Assembly: GCA_032718475.1 (NCBI GenBank)
Contig: JAUCBJ010004027.1
Coordinates: 1 to 64,000, forward strand
Direction of reading: 5' to 3'
Source of the DNA: Nemertoderma westbladi
Lineage: Eukaryota; Xenacoelomorpha; Nemertodermatida; Nemertodermatidae
Length of the DNA stretch: 64,000 nt
Shown one piece after another: positions 1-11,300 of the stretch. The notes below the pieces were generated by a model. It did not search any database. It had not been told where the DNA came from and saw only the letters and a list, made by a program, of their open reading frames with translations. How positions within the stretch are numbered: position 1 is the first letter of the stretch; every line of letters starts with the position of its first letter. Position numbers and translations under genes: made by a program.

Positions 1-310
1 CCTTTGTTCCTCAGTTAGTTTAATAACTGTCCTAACCTTTGTTCCTCAGTTACTATAGTTAACCGCTGTCATAAACCTTTGTTCATCAGTTTATTTAACC
101 GCTCTCCTAACCTTTGTTCATCAGTTAGTTTAACCGCTGTCCTAACCTTTGTTCCTCATTTAGTTAGTTTAATAACTGTCCTAACCTTTGTTCCTCAGTT
201 ACTGTATGTAACCGCTGTACTAACCTCTGTTCCCCGAGTTAGTTTAATCACTATGTCCTTTCTTTTCAGCCTTTTTTTTTCTCAACAGTTTAACCATTAT
301 TTCCTAACCT
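1..310. repeat. Minisatellite, ~35-39 bp unit
   Basis: About seven head-to-tail units, each opening with CCTTTGTTCCTCAGTTA or a close variant and ending near AACTGTCCTAA or CCGCTGTCCTAA. Unit length drifts between about 35 and 39 bp and point changes are common, so the array is old. It runs off the left edge of the window. Short open frames across it look accidental. Confidence 0.85.
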
Positions 311-630
311 GCTCTGCATAAATATTTTGTGCTGCCCAGTGAAAAATGCTTACAAGACGCTATATAGTGCGATGTACATTGATGAATTAGGTATAACTAT
401 GAGATCCTGTTAATTTTTGCAGATGTTTCAGAAATGTCAATGGCTCTCCACCATGTTCCTCCCGTGCGTAACTCGGCTGCAATAGAACAAGATGATACAA
501 AACCTAATTAGTTCTACGATGGTAAGTGATGTTACGGGAGCCATCCCTAAGAAGCACTTCGCACCCAAAAGCAAAAACCAATATGTCACCTTATACAGTT
601 GATAGCCAAAAATGGGACACAATATTGGAT
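311..630. other. Unassigned spacer
   Basis: No gene, repeat or RNA is recognised here. It separates the left minisatellite from the first family P element. A 61-codon minus-strand frame in this stretch has no recognisable feature. Confidence 0.5.
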
Positions 631-1903
631 TGTGGGGCGAGCCACGAAGTTGGCGGAGCCTTAGCGAATTGACACTGTTAGGGGGTGGGTCAATTTATGC
701 AAATAGTTGTCGTCGTCGTCGTCGTCGTCGTTGTCGTCGTCGTCGTTGTCGTCGTCGTCGTTGTCGTCGTCGTTACGATTTTGACATGCTAATAACTTTG
801 TCGGATTTAAAGCTGCCAAGTTGAAAATTTGTAGGTATCAATATGAGCAAAAGTTGAGATTTTTGAGAGACTTTCAGACACCATCAGTGCAATGGTCTCC
901 CGCTAGAGGGCCACATGTCTAAACATTAAATGGCCACCCATTTCTTTGCTTTTAATCCGTTTAAGCTGAAACTTGGGAAGTATGTACTAGACCATTAGCT
1001 GTAAATTTCAAAGGAGGCTAATCTGTCTGCAGTTCTCCAGTCTGCCGCTAGAGGGCGAAATGTCCCGAATGTGAAATTATTCTTCCATTTAGTTGTTTAT
1101 GATCTGATTACGCTGAAACTTGTCATATATGTACTAGATGACATCCTGAGTCTTTGTGTGGATTGTAATCGGTCCGAAGTTTTCCAGTCTCCCGCTAGAG
1201 GGCCACATGTCTAAACATTAAATGGCCACCCATTTCTTTGCTTTTAATCCGTTTAAGCTGAAACTTGGGAAGTATGTACTAGACCATTAGCTGTAAATTT
1301 CAAAGGAGGCTAATCTGTCTGCAGTTCTCCAGTCTGCCGCTAGAGGGCGAAATGTCCCGAATGTGAAATTATTCTTCCATTTAGTTGTTTATGATCTGAT
1401 TACGCTGAAACTTGTCATATATGTACTAGAAGACATCCTAAGTCTTTGTGTGGACAGTAATCGGTCCGGAGTTTTCGAGTCTGCCGCTAGAGGGCGAAAT
1501 GTAGGAAAGTGATAACCTTTGCGAATTCCTTGATCTTAATCTATTTAAGCTGAATTTTGGAATATACAGTACCGGTATGTACTAGACCACATGCCTCGTC
1601 TTTGTGAGGAAGGTGATCGATCCGTAGTTCTTTAATATGCCGCTAGAGGGCTAAATGTATGAAAGTGAAAACCTTCCAACATTTCGTTATTTATGATCCG
1701 TCAATCGGAAACTTGGTAGATATGTAATAGACCATAGGATGTGGCTTTGTAGGGAAACTAATCCTTCCTTCTTCAGTTACCCAGTCTCCCGCTAGAGGGT
1801 TAACGTTTTCCGGGAAAATCTTCTCCTATGTTTTTATAATCCTTTCGAGTTGATACTTAGCATTAACTCATTTCACGTGCTGCGCGAAGGCCCCACTTCG
1901 TGT
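631..1903 (+). mobile_element. Family P inverted-repeat element, copy 1
   Basis: A non-coding element that opens TGTGGGGCGAGCCACGAAG and closes CCCCACTTCGTGT. An imperfect (GTC)n microsatellite lies at about 705-775. It is followed by seven related units that each start CCGCTAGAGGG, at about 900, 1045, 1192, 1337, 1484, 1640 and 1789, so unit length is 145-156 bp. Alternating A and B units form a 292-bp dimer. The short copy inside BEL-2 (56984-57484) shows the long terminal inverted repeats most clearly. Tandem core units, a terminal microsatellite and no coding capacity recall pearl/Helitron-like or MITE-like elements of marine invertebrates. I cannot assign the superfamily. Confidence 0.75.
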
Positions 1904-4900
1904 ATAGATAATACCTACTGTATAACACCTAACAGTGAGGAGAGAGAAAGTTACCTTATTAGCTAACAACAACAAAATAAACCCATCCAATATGTTGAGA
2001 ATTAACTAAAGTTAATGCCAGCACGACCAAGAGGAAATCATCTACCCTGACCAATGAAATGAGGATAGATCAGCTGCTTTCTCTCTCTGTATCTTGCATA
2101 TACACACACAATGTCACCATAAGTTAGTGTTGCGATGTCTCATACTGAGATACTGCATTAGTTTTTACGTTGTGGGGCGAGCCACGAAGCACGAGTGCAA
2201 ATAGTTGTCGTCGTCGTCGTTGTCGTCGTCGTCGTCGTCGTTGTCGTCGTCGTTACGATTTTGACATGCTAATAACTTTGTCGGATTTAAAGCTGCCAAG
2301 TTGAAAATTTGTAGGTATCAATATGAGCAAAAGTTGAGATTTTTGAGAGACTTTCAGACACCATCAGTGCAATGGTCTCCCGCTAGAGGGCCACATGTCT
2401 AAACATTAAATGGCCACCCATTTCTTTGCTTTTAATCCGTTTAAGCTGAAACTTGGGAAGTATGTACTAGACCATTAGCTGTAAATTTCAAAGGAGGCTA
2501 ATCTGTCTGCAGTTCTCCAGTCTGCCGCTAGAGGGCGAAATGTCCCGAATGTGAAATTATTCTTCCATTTAGTTGTTTATGATCTGATTACGCTGAAACT
2601 TGTCATATATGTACTAGATGACATCCTGAGTCTTTGTGTGGATTGTAATCGGTCCGAAGTTTTCCAGTCTCCCGCTAGAGGGCCACATGTCTAAACATTA
2701 AATGGCCACCCATTTCTTTGCTTTTAATCCGTTTAAGCTGAAACTTGGGAAGTATGTACTAGACCATTAGCTGTAAATTTCAAAGGAGGCTAATCTGTCT
2801 GCAGTTCTCCAGTCTGCCGCTAGAGGGCGAAATGTCCCGAATGTGAAATTATTCTTCCATTTAGTTGTTTATGATCTGATTACGCTGAAACTTGTCATAT
2901 ATGTACTAGAAGACATCCTAAGTCTTTGTGTGGACAGTAATCGGTCCGGAGTTTTCGAGTCTGCCGCTAGAGGGCGAAATGTAGGAAAGTGATAACCTTT
3001 GCGAATTCCTTGATCTTAATCTATTTAAGCTGAATTTTGGAATATACAGTACCGGTATGTACTAGACCACATGCCTCGTCTTTGTGAGGAAGGTGATCGA
3101 TCCGTAGTTCTTTAATATGCCGCTAGAGGGCTAAATGTATGAAAGTGAAAACCTTCCAACATTTCGTTATTTATGATCCGTCAATCGGAAACTTGGTAGA
3201 TATGTAATAGACCATAGGATGTGGCTTTGTAGGGAAACTAATCCTTCCTTCTTCAGTTACCCAGTCTCCCGCTAGAGGGTTAACGTTTTCCGGGAAAATC
3301 TTCTCCTATGTTTTTATAATCCTTTCGAGTTGATACTTAGCATTAACTCATTTCACGTGCTGCGCGAAGGCCCCACTTCGTGTATAGATAATACCTACTG
3401 TATAACACCTAACAGTGAGGAGAGAGAAAGTTACCTTATTAGCTAACAACAACAAAATAAACCCATCCAATATGTTGAGAATTAACTAAAGTTAATGCCA
3501 GCACGACCAAGAGGAAATCATCTACCCTGACCAATGAAATGAGGATAGATCAGCTGCTTTCTCTCTCTGTATCTTGCATATACACACACAATGTCACCAT
3601 AAGTTAGTGTTGCGATGTCTCATACTGAGATACTGCATTAGTTTTTACGTTGTGGGGCGAGCCACGAAGCACGAGTGCAAATAGTTGTCGTCGTCGTCGT
3701 TGTCGTCGTCGTCGTCGTCGTTGTCGTCGTCGTTACGATTTTGACATGCTAATAACTTTGTCGGATTTAAAGCTGCCAAGTTGAAAATTTGTAGGTATCA
3801 ATATGAGCAAAAGTTGAGATTTTTGAGAGACTTTCAGACACCATCAGTGCAATGGTCTCCCGCTAGAGGGCCACATGTCTAAACATTAAATGGCCACCCA
3901 TTTCTTTGCTTTTAATCCGTTTAAGCTGAAACTTGGGAAGTATGTACTAGACCATTAGCTGTAAATTTCAAAGGAGGCTAATCTGTCTGCAGTTCTCCAG
4001 TCTGCCGCTAGAGGGCGAAATGTCCCGAATGTGAAATTATTCTTCCATTTAGTTGTTTATGATCTGATTACGCTGAAACTTGTCATATATGTACTAGATG
4101 ACATCCTGAGTCTTTGTGTGGATTGTAATCGGTCCGAAGTTTTCCAGTCTCCCGCTAGAGGGCCACATGTCTAAACATTAAATGGCCACCCATTTCTTTG
4201 CTTTTAATCCGTTTAAGCTGAAACTTGGGAAGTATGTACTAGACCATTAGCTGTAAATTTCAAAGGAGGCTAATCTGTCTGCAGTTCTCCAGTCTGCCGC
4301 TAGAGGGCGAAATGTCCCGAATGTGAAATTATTCTTCCATTTAGTTGTTTATGATCTGATTACGCTGAAACTTGTCATATATGTACTAGATGACATCCTG
4401 AGTCTTTGTGTGGATTGTAATCGGTCCGAAGTTTTCCAGTCTGCCGGTAGAGGGCCACATGTCTAAACATTAAATGGACACCCATTTCTTTGCTTTTAAT
4501 CCGTTTAAGCTGAAACTTGGGAAGTATGTACTAGACCATTAGCTGTAAATTTCAAAGGAGGCTAATCTGTCTGCAGTTCTCCAGTCTGCCGCTAGAGGGC
4601 GAAATGTCCCGAATGTGAAATTATTCTTCCATTTAGTTGTTTATGATCTGATTACGCTGAAACTTGTCATATATGTACTAGATGACATCCTGAGTCTTTG
4701 TGTGGATTGTAATCGGTCCGAAGTTTTCCAGTCTGCCGGTAGAGGGCCACATGTCTAAACATTAAATGGACACCCATTTCTTTGCTTTTAATCCGTTTAA
4801 GCTGAAACTTGGGAAGTATGTACTAGACCATTAGCTGTAAATTTCAAAGGAGGCTAATCTGTCTGCAGTTCTCCAGTCTGCCGCTAGAGGGCGAAATGTC

Positions 4901-4976
4901 CCGAATGTGAAATTATTCTTCCATTTAGTTGTTTATGATCTGATTACGCTGAAACTTGTCATATATGTACTAGAAG
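1901..4976 (+). repeat. Tandem 1,480-bp duplication of family P plus spacer
   Basis: The block TGTATAGATAATACC at 1901 recurs at 3381, and TGTGGGGCGA at 2171 recurs at 3651, both exactly 1,480 bp apart. Each unit is a ~270-bp spacer (1904-2170, 3384-3650) plus one family P element (2171-3383 and 3651 onward). The units look identical by eye over more than 1 kb. Copies 2 and 3 lack about 60 bp of the terminal repeat that copy 1 has. Copy 3 carries extra A/B dimers with the variant CCGGTAGAGGG (about 4443 and 4735). It is cut at 4976 by BEL-1 and resumes at 20796. Confidence 0.9.
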
Positions 4977-6147
4977 TGTAAAAGCTTTTGCGTCATTAAC
5001 CGGTTATTTTCCTTTAAAGTACTCTGTAGTTGGTTTGCCAGGCATAAAAAGGCCGTGTCCTTGCTGTACTGGTGTTTTAGAGGACATAAAAGTCATTTCT
5101 TATGTATTTGTACTTTAGAGGACATAATCCGCAATCTCGTGACGCGATAAGCTAGATACTCTTGAAAACAGTGTCGCTACCATGACGACGGCTAACAGCT
5201 GATATTGCCACGTCGACGTTTCTTTGTTTCTTTGTTCTCTCGTTGTTCGGTCAGAGACCAATCAGAGCGTTTGTTGTCTCTGTGTTGGAGGTGTATACAG
5301 AACTCAGTAGTTCAGTGTTATGTTTTTGCCCAGAGCCTAAGAACCGGCTTTTGGCACCTCCGTGTTTCAGTCTTTAGTCTTACATTAGTAGGCTCAATTA
5401 TAGAACGTATATCTGTTATCTTAACTACTCACGAGTTACACAAGTTAACTCATTCACTTAATAATCTTTTATACATTAATATTACTGCTTTTGCTGTTGG
5501 TTATTCGTTATATTTGTTGATGAATTATTATATCGGAATACTGATCAATAGTCAGACACCCCACCTTCTTGATATACTAAAGGTTAGAGAGACCGGTTAC
5601 AGATAAACGATTGCGACCTATGTATGTTAAGTGGTTTGAAGTGAATTTAATGCTATTTCATATGCCCAACATAAATTGTCTGTTGCTCTCTTTATACGTG
5701 ACTAAATTTAGTGAAGGTCGGCAGATTAGTGTGCAGTATTGTGCAGCATTGTGTATGAGTGTAACTGATAACAAAGCATCTCCTAAGGAATGCGCCATAT
5801 ACGTGAATCTATAGCCCTTTCGTTGTGTCTAGTTTAAGTCATAACTCTGTTTACATATTTAGAGCGCCACGTCCTAAAGGAACTGTTAATATTTCCCGAA
5901 AGTGAATAATATTTGTCAGAGATTATATGTTACGATCAGTCAAATAATACAGTAGGCTTACACCATCAATCATTAAGCCCCGAACTCAGTCTCCCGGGTA
6001 TATCCAACGGGTGAATGATTGCGCATAGACTGGCTTCGGCTAATGTAGTGTATCAAATACTCGTCATAGGCTAAAGACTATCTATCATCCAAAAGACATT
6101 CTAATTTTGGCAGGTTAAACTGTCAAAGGTCTTTAAAAGCGCAAACA
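4977..6147 (+). repeat. BEL-1 5' LTR
   Basis: A 1,171-bp direct repeat of 19628-20795. It holds two CATAAAA-type boxes (about 5045 and 5087), the second in repeated context TTTAGAGGACATAA, which are candidate core promoter elements. A strong CCAAT box, ACCAATCAGAGCG, lies at about 5257. Frames of 133 and 67 codons inside the LTR also occur in the 3' LTR but not in equivalent form in BEL-2, so I do not call them genes. Confidence 0.95.
5257..5269 (+). promoter_or_regulatory. CCAAT box (NF-Y-like) in LTR
   Basis: ACCAATCAGAGCG matches the classical NF-Y/CCAAT box and is present in all four LTRs of the window (about 5257, 19905, 45970, 61654). The two BEL families differ in much of the surrounding LTR. 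Conservation supports a role in transcription from the LTR; this is inferred, not shown. Confidence 0.5.
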
Positions 6148-8332
6148 ATAACAGATATTGCTTCTGGATTGCGGTGTAAGCAATCCAGTCTAAAGTACCG
6201 GTACCGGTTGAACGGTAACCTGTACTACTGTAGGCCTGTAGGCCCAACTGCCCGAACCGGTACTTACGGTACATGTACAGCAGTATTATTCGATTTGATT
6301 ATTATATGCCGGTAGGTCTTAATAATTAATCGGGGACGCCTGGTTTTTATTGGGATTTTACTTAGGCCTATTTCTGTCAGTTTTATTTATTTGTAGGCCA
6401 GTATTGAGCAGAAGGCGTGTAAGCCTGCTCAGATTGTACAGATAATTTGTAGGCTTGACTGTTGGCTAACTGTTGATTAGGTCTGAACGGATTGCAGTGC
6501 AGGTAGAGTGTATGTCCGATAAAGAACGGTTAGGAAGTAGGGGCAGCCATCGCTGTAAGGTAAACCCCCATCTAAAGAATAAGTCGTACTACTGGGTTAG
6601 AACGCATACTACTTAACCATTTCGGAGTCTGCATGTCCTGTGGTTTATTTAGGCTTGATAGTAGTCTGCCATCGTTTGGTCTGTACTTTGTTTGTGTAGT
6701 CTGTACGGGTAGCGTATAATTTTATTTAGATAATTTGTAGGCTGGATAGTGTCTGGCTGCTGTTGGGTTTGAGGAAATTTCGGTGTGTGTAAAGCATCTG
6801 TCCGATAAAGAACGGTTAGGAAGTAGGGGCAGCCATTGCTGTAAGGTAAACCCCCATCTAAAGAATAAGTCGTACTACTGGGTTAGAACGCATACTACTT
6901 AACCATTTCGGAGTCTACATATACCGTAGTTTGTTTAGGCTTGATAGTAGTCTGTCAGTGTTTGGTCTGCATTTTGTTTGAGTGGTTTGTACGCGTAGCG
7001 TAATATTTATTATTCAGAGTTTATGCGATTATTCGCAACATTCATATCCCCAAGTTTATTCCTACAGTAATTGTGTTTGTTATACATACCGTTATAGTTA
7101 AACTAACCCCGGTACTATATGGGCTGCTCGGCGTAGGTAAAGACTGGTGATTTTGTGCACCGGTCACTCCAGCAGATGCCGTGGTTCTTTTAGCTGTTCA
7201 AGTATTTTTAACTACTGATTATTTGTTATACAAGTACTTGTACCTAATTTAGGGTTTAGTGTACAGTACTTTCCGAAAGTAATTAGTGTAGGCATTATAT
7301 TTGTGTTGTAAAGTGGTTGATAGGCACGTACGTTAGCTCTATTAACTTCTAGGTAGGAACACTCCGTGATACATAACGTAGTACCTATAGCGATACGGCT
7401 ATAGGTCGTCAGGCGGTGGTATTTTCCTATCTGGACAGCGCAGTGTATTTACTACTGCTTATTATTTTCAAATACCGTAGTAACCTGTCCGTTGTAATAA
7501 TCAGATATTCTAACCCTTTGTTAGGCTGGTTAGTAGACTTCTTGTAAAATTACCCTAAAAATTTGTATTTGTGTATTTGTAATTAAAATATTTTGTGTTT
7601 ATTTAGAGATTGTAATCTCAACCCGAATTGTAAGTAATTTGTAGTATTAAGTAACTTAGGTAAATTAGAATTATTTGTTTTAGTGTCTAACAAGTAGCAC
7701 TCCACTGAGAGCGCCCAGCTTATGTGTAGTGACTCCCCCAGAAATAATAACATTTATTTCAAACATTGACAAAACCCATTAAACGGGTATATATATATTA
7801 TAAATCAACTCAAACGATTTATAAATAGTAGGCCTGCCATACAACAATTAGGTCTCAATATCAGTTGGACTACTGCTTAAATAACGGTAATAAAGTAAGT
7901 TAAAGTAACCAAGTAACCCTTAAAATTCAGAAATTCAATTATTCTAAAATAATTGATATACCGGTATTTACGATAGGCCTATTATAATATTTATATTTGT
8001 GCTGAAATCATACCGGTATTCTGTAATTAATTCCAGTTAATAATTATACTTATATATACACTATAGGTGTAAACTGTATACCAGTATTCACGATAGGCCT
8101 ATTATATATTTATATATATTTGTGCTAAAATTATATACCGGTTTCTGTGAAAAACCTAGTCTGTAGTAATACTTATATATACCCTAAGTATACCGGTATA
8201 CTAATATATTATATATCACGCTACACTGAGTAGCAGTATCGGTAATTAATTACTAGGCTAGCAGTTAATTCTGAATTACTAGACTTGCTTAGACTGTAAT
8301 ATAGCAGTAGGCATTCAACTGTGCAAACAAAC
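6148..8332 (+). other. BEL-1 5' leader (untranslated region)
   Basis: About 2.2 kb between the 5' LTR and the gag start, without a long frame. It holds a 9-bp-stem hairpin at 6164-6188 and a tandem duplication of about 130 bp or more (starting 6514 and 6800, period 286 bp). Its AT-rich second half has repeated TACCGGTAT and TAGGCCTA motifs. I did not find a convincing tRNA primer-binding site. BEL-2 has the same leader with only one copy of the 286-bp unit. Confidence 0.8.
6164..6188 (+). promoter_or_regulatory. Covarying leader hairpin (BEL-1)
   Basis: CTGGATTGC, a 7-nt loop, then GCAATCCAG: a perfect 9-bp stem starting 16 nt after the LTR end. BEL-2 has the same structure at the same spacing (46901-46925) with stem CTTTATTGC/GCAATAAAG. 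Two base pairs change on both arms, which is direct evidence of selection on the fold. A role in primer binding, dimerisation or packaging is plausible but inferred. Confidence 0.75.
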
Positions 8333-11300
8333 ATGTCTGATACTAAGCAGAACCTGTCAGACAGTTTATTAGATGTAACTATCTGCGACTCAGATAGAGG
8401 TGTAGAACCGTCTAGTCCTAAGTTCAGTTCACCTCCCACTGTGAGGAAGGTCATCCCTCCAGTAGTAATAACAGAACCTAGACTGGTCCAACATCGTAGG
8501 TCTATCATAGGCACTCGAGCTCAGGTCAAGCGGGACCAAGAAGCAGCGGAACAGCAACAACCCGCGAGCCAAGAACTTATTTCTCAGCGGCCCGACAGCT
8601 CCAGTAGTGAAGATACTGTAGAACTGACACCCGAGCGCGGAGCAAAGATGACGGATGCGGTTTATTCGGATCCCCTTCTCATCCTTCCTGCAGCCGTACT
8701 CACTAGGTTATTGATTGCGGTGGAAGAACACCAGATCGATTGGGCGAGAAGTAAGCGATCAACTAAAGATCGTTATGAGGGATACACAAGGGAAGAACTG
8801 AAGTCTATGGTCGAGTCGCAATGGAACTTCCCCGGACCCGGACTCCCATTTGATTTATCAGAAGCTGCCTGGGAAGACATACACCGGATGGGAGTAGCCA
8901 AGGAAACCATCGATCCAGCTGTATGGAAGAGGTCCGCAGCCGGATACGCACAAGGATTCTTCAGCTCTATGGAGCGAGTAGAAAAACAACTGTTTCAACA
9001 ACCTCAAGGACCTCAAGAGCAGGGACAACTGCTTTATCAAGTTAGAGAAAGAATTCTGCGAATTAGGCTAATCTTATCGGCCTTCGAGGAGGCTTCTAAA
9101 AGAAGACAAGACACGTCGTTGCAAGTTGCCGTAAAGACTTGGTTTCAACGGGTGAGTCGCCAGGTTCAAGGAACAGCTCAGTGGAAAGCTCAGCTGGAGG
9201 AGCGCTCAACCCATGGAGAATCAACAGACGCTACTTTTTCCCAAGTGGAAAGTGAAGCGACGGCAGAGAAACCGCATAAGAGGGATGCCATTGACATCTA
9301 TCTGTCAGACTATCAGCGTTTCGTAGGTGATGAAGAGTTGAGGAGAAGGTTGGACGGACTTAACCCTAATAGTGAAGGAGCACAGCGTGTGCTTGACGCC
9401 ATAGACGTGGATAGGTTAGCGGCGAACCAAGCTAAATTCGATGAACAACTCCGCATCGCTAGAGACCAAGAAGAAAGGGTGAAGAAAAAACGTATAGAAG
9501 ACAGAAAGATAGCAGCCTTGGCAGCTGCAGTGGCAGAAGCAGAAAGAAAGGCGGCTTTAGCAGCTGCAGTGGCAGAAGCAGAACGAAAGGCGTCTGAAGA
9601 GACTGCCCAACTAGAGTTGGAAAATCTTCAAGAGAGACAAGACAACTTTAATAAACAGTTAACAGCTAGTAATATGCAGATGATGAATCGATCTACTCCC
9701 AAAAGACAGGGTTATACATCATCTGAGGAAGGCTATACCACCGACACTGAAGGCGGAGGAAATCGATCTCGCCTAAGCAGACGTAAAAGAACATTCCACC
9801 GTCAAAAATTGCCTGATTTGCCTCCAGCTGTTAGAAGGCAACTAAATAACACCAACTTAGGTAGTACAGAACCCACAGACCAAATAATTACAATAGAGAG
9901 ACTCCCTACTATAGTAGATGAGCCTGAAATAGTTAGGCCTGTTCCCGAAGTCACCCTTTCGGTCGTAGAGACACCTGTACTCCCTGAACCTACCTCTCAA
10001 TTCCCGTTGCACAGCACTAAGCTACCTGTGCCCAGCAGAACAGCCCATGAGACAGTTCATGCCCTGGACTCCGAGCGAAATATTCATGATTTGTCGCCCG
10101 TTGTCCCTCGTCCTCCCGCTACAACGTTGGCGGATCCCGTTTCGGCGGTTGATTGGGTGGACGAGAGACGGCGGGGGATGGACATTCTCCTCGGAAAGAT
10201 GGAGGAGAATCAAATGCGCTCCTCCCAACAGGTCCGAGAGTTAGAAAGGACTGTTCAACAGTTAAAGGGAACCGTAAAGGAAAGTAGGTTAGAGTTGCAG
10301 GAAGTGCAGCAAAATATCGCGCTAGAACGTGACAAATTAGTAAATTTACAAAAGGGTATACCACCACCCCTTGTAACAATGTGTCAACCTGTTAGGTCTG
10401 AAGTATCTCATGCGCAAGGTGTGGAGCCTACACGCATCTATACTGCTAGCGAAGTAGAAACTCCTATAGTGAACCCTATTAAGGGTAATTATAGACCTGT
10501 TGATAATGATATTCCCTATAGACCGGATCATAATCCGAGAAATTTATATACCGATAACTCGATATTAAATAACACGATGGCCCAAGAAAGTTTTACGCGT
10601 CAAATGGCTAGAACCGAAGCCCGGCAAGCGGTAAAGGTGGGAGAGATCGTCAAGTTCAATGGAGATGAGATGAAATGGTTACCCTTTAATGAATATTACA
10701 AAGATAACATACAGAACTCTGTGCTATCTAATGGAGAGAAACTTAGATTCCTCATCGAGTGCTTGGAAGGATCTCCCAAGTTAATGGCGTTAAAGTTTAT
10801 TGGACATCCATACGGATTAAGACAAGTTTGGGATACACTAAACATCAGGTATGGTAATAGGAATAACATAGCTGGGTATTTGTATGCAAAGTTGGTAGCG
10901 CCCCGAAAGTTTATTAGCAGCGGAATTATAGAGTTTTCCGATGAGATTCAGGAGATCTGCAGACAATTAGATTGGCTAGGTAAGTCTCATGAGTATCAGA
11001 ATACTATGGTTATTAGAGCAGTGGCTTCTACTTTACCGAAGGGTGGAGTAGGTACACGCTGGGATAAGAAAGTGTTATATATGATGGAACAACAACGACG
11101 AGACCCTACCATGGCTGATCTCATGTCATTCCTGGATGGAGAAGTGAAATTACAGCTCCTGAAACTGTCCAGAGAGAAGACACCGGAAAACAAGGTAAGT
11201 GAAAAACCCGTCTCTAGGAGAAAGGTAACACCAGTGTGTTATACAGACGACGGCGAAAGCCAGACTTCTCAAGGAGAAGATAGCGGGAAAGACACTGATA

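Noticed and set aside
1-310. CCTAACC motifs as a telomeric repeat
   Set aside because: The unit is 35-39 bp with the motif once per unit; not a CCCTAA array.
612-824. Arg-rich 70-codon frame
   Set aside because: Translation of the (GTC)n microsatellite of family P.
5205-5814. 133- and 67-codon frames in the BEL-1 LTRs (repeated at 19856-20462)
   Set aside because: Kept in both LTRs only because the LTRs are near-identical; not conserved in BEL-2 LTRs and no recognisable domain.
6166-6183. TGG-initial stretch as tRNA primer-binding site
   Set aside because: The TGG is not present at the same place in BEL-2, where the stem has changed to CTTTATTGC; it is explained by the hairpin.
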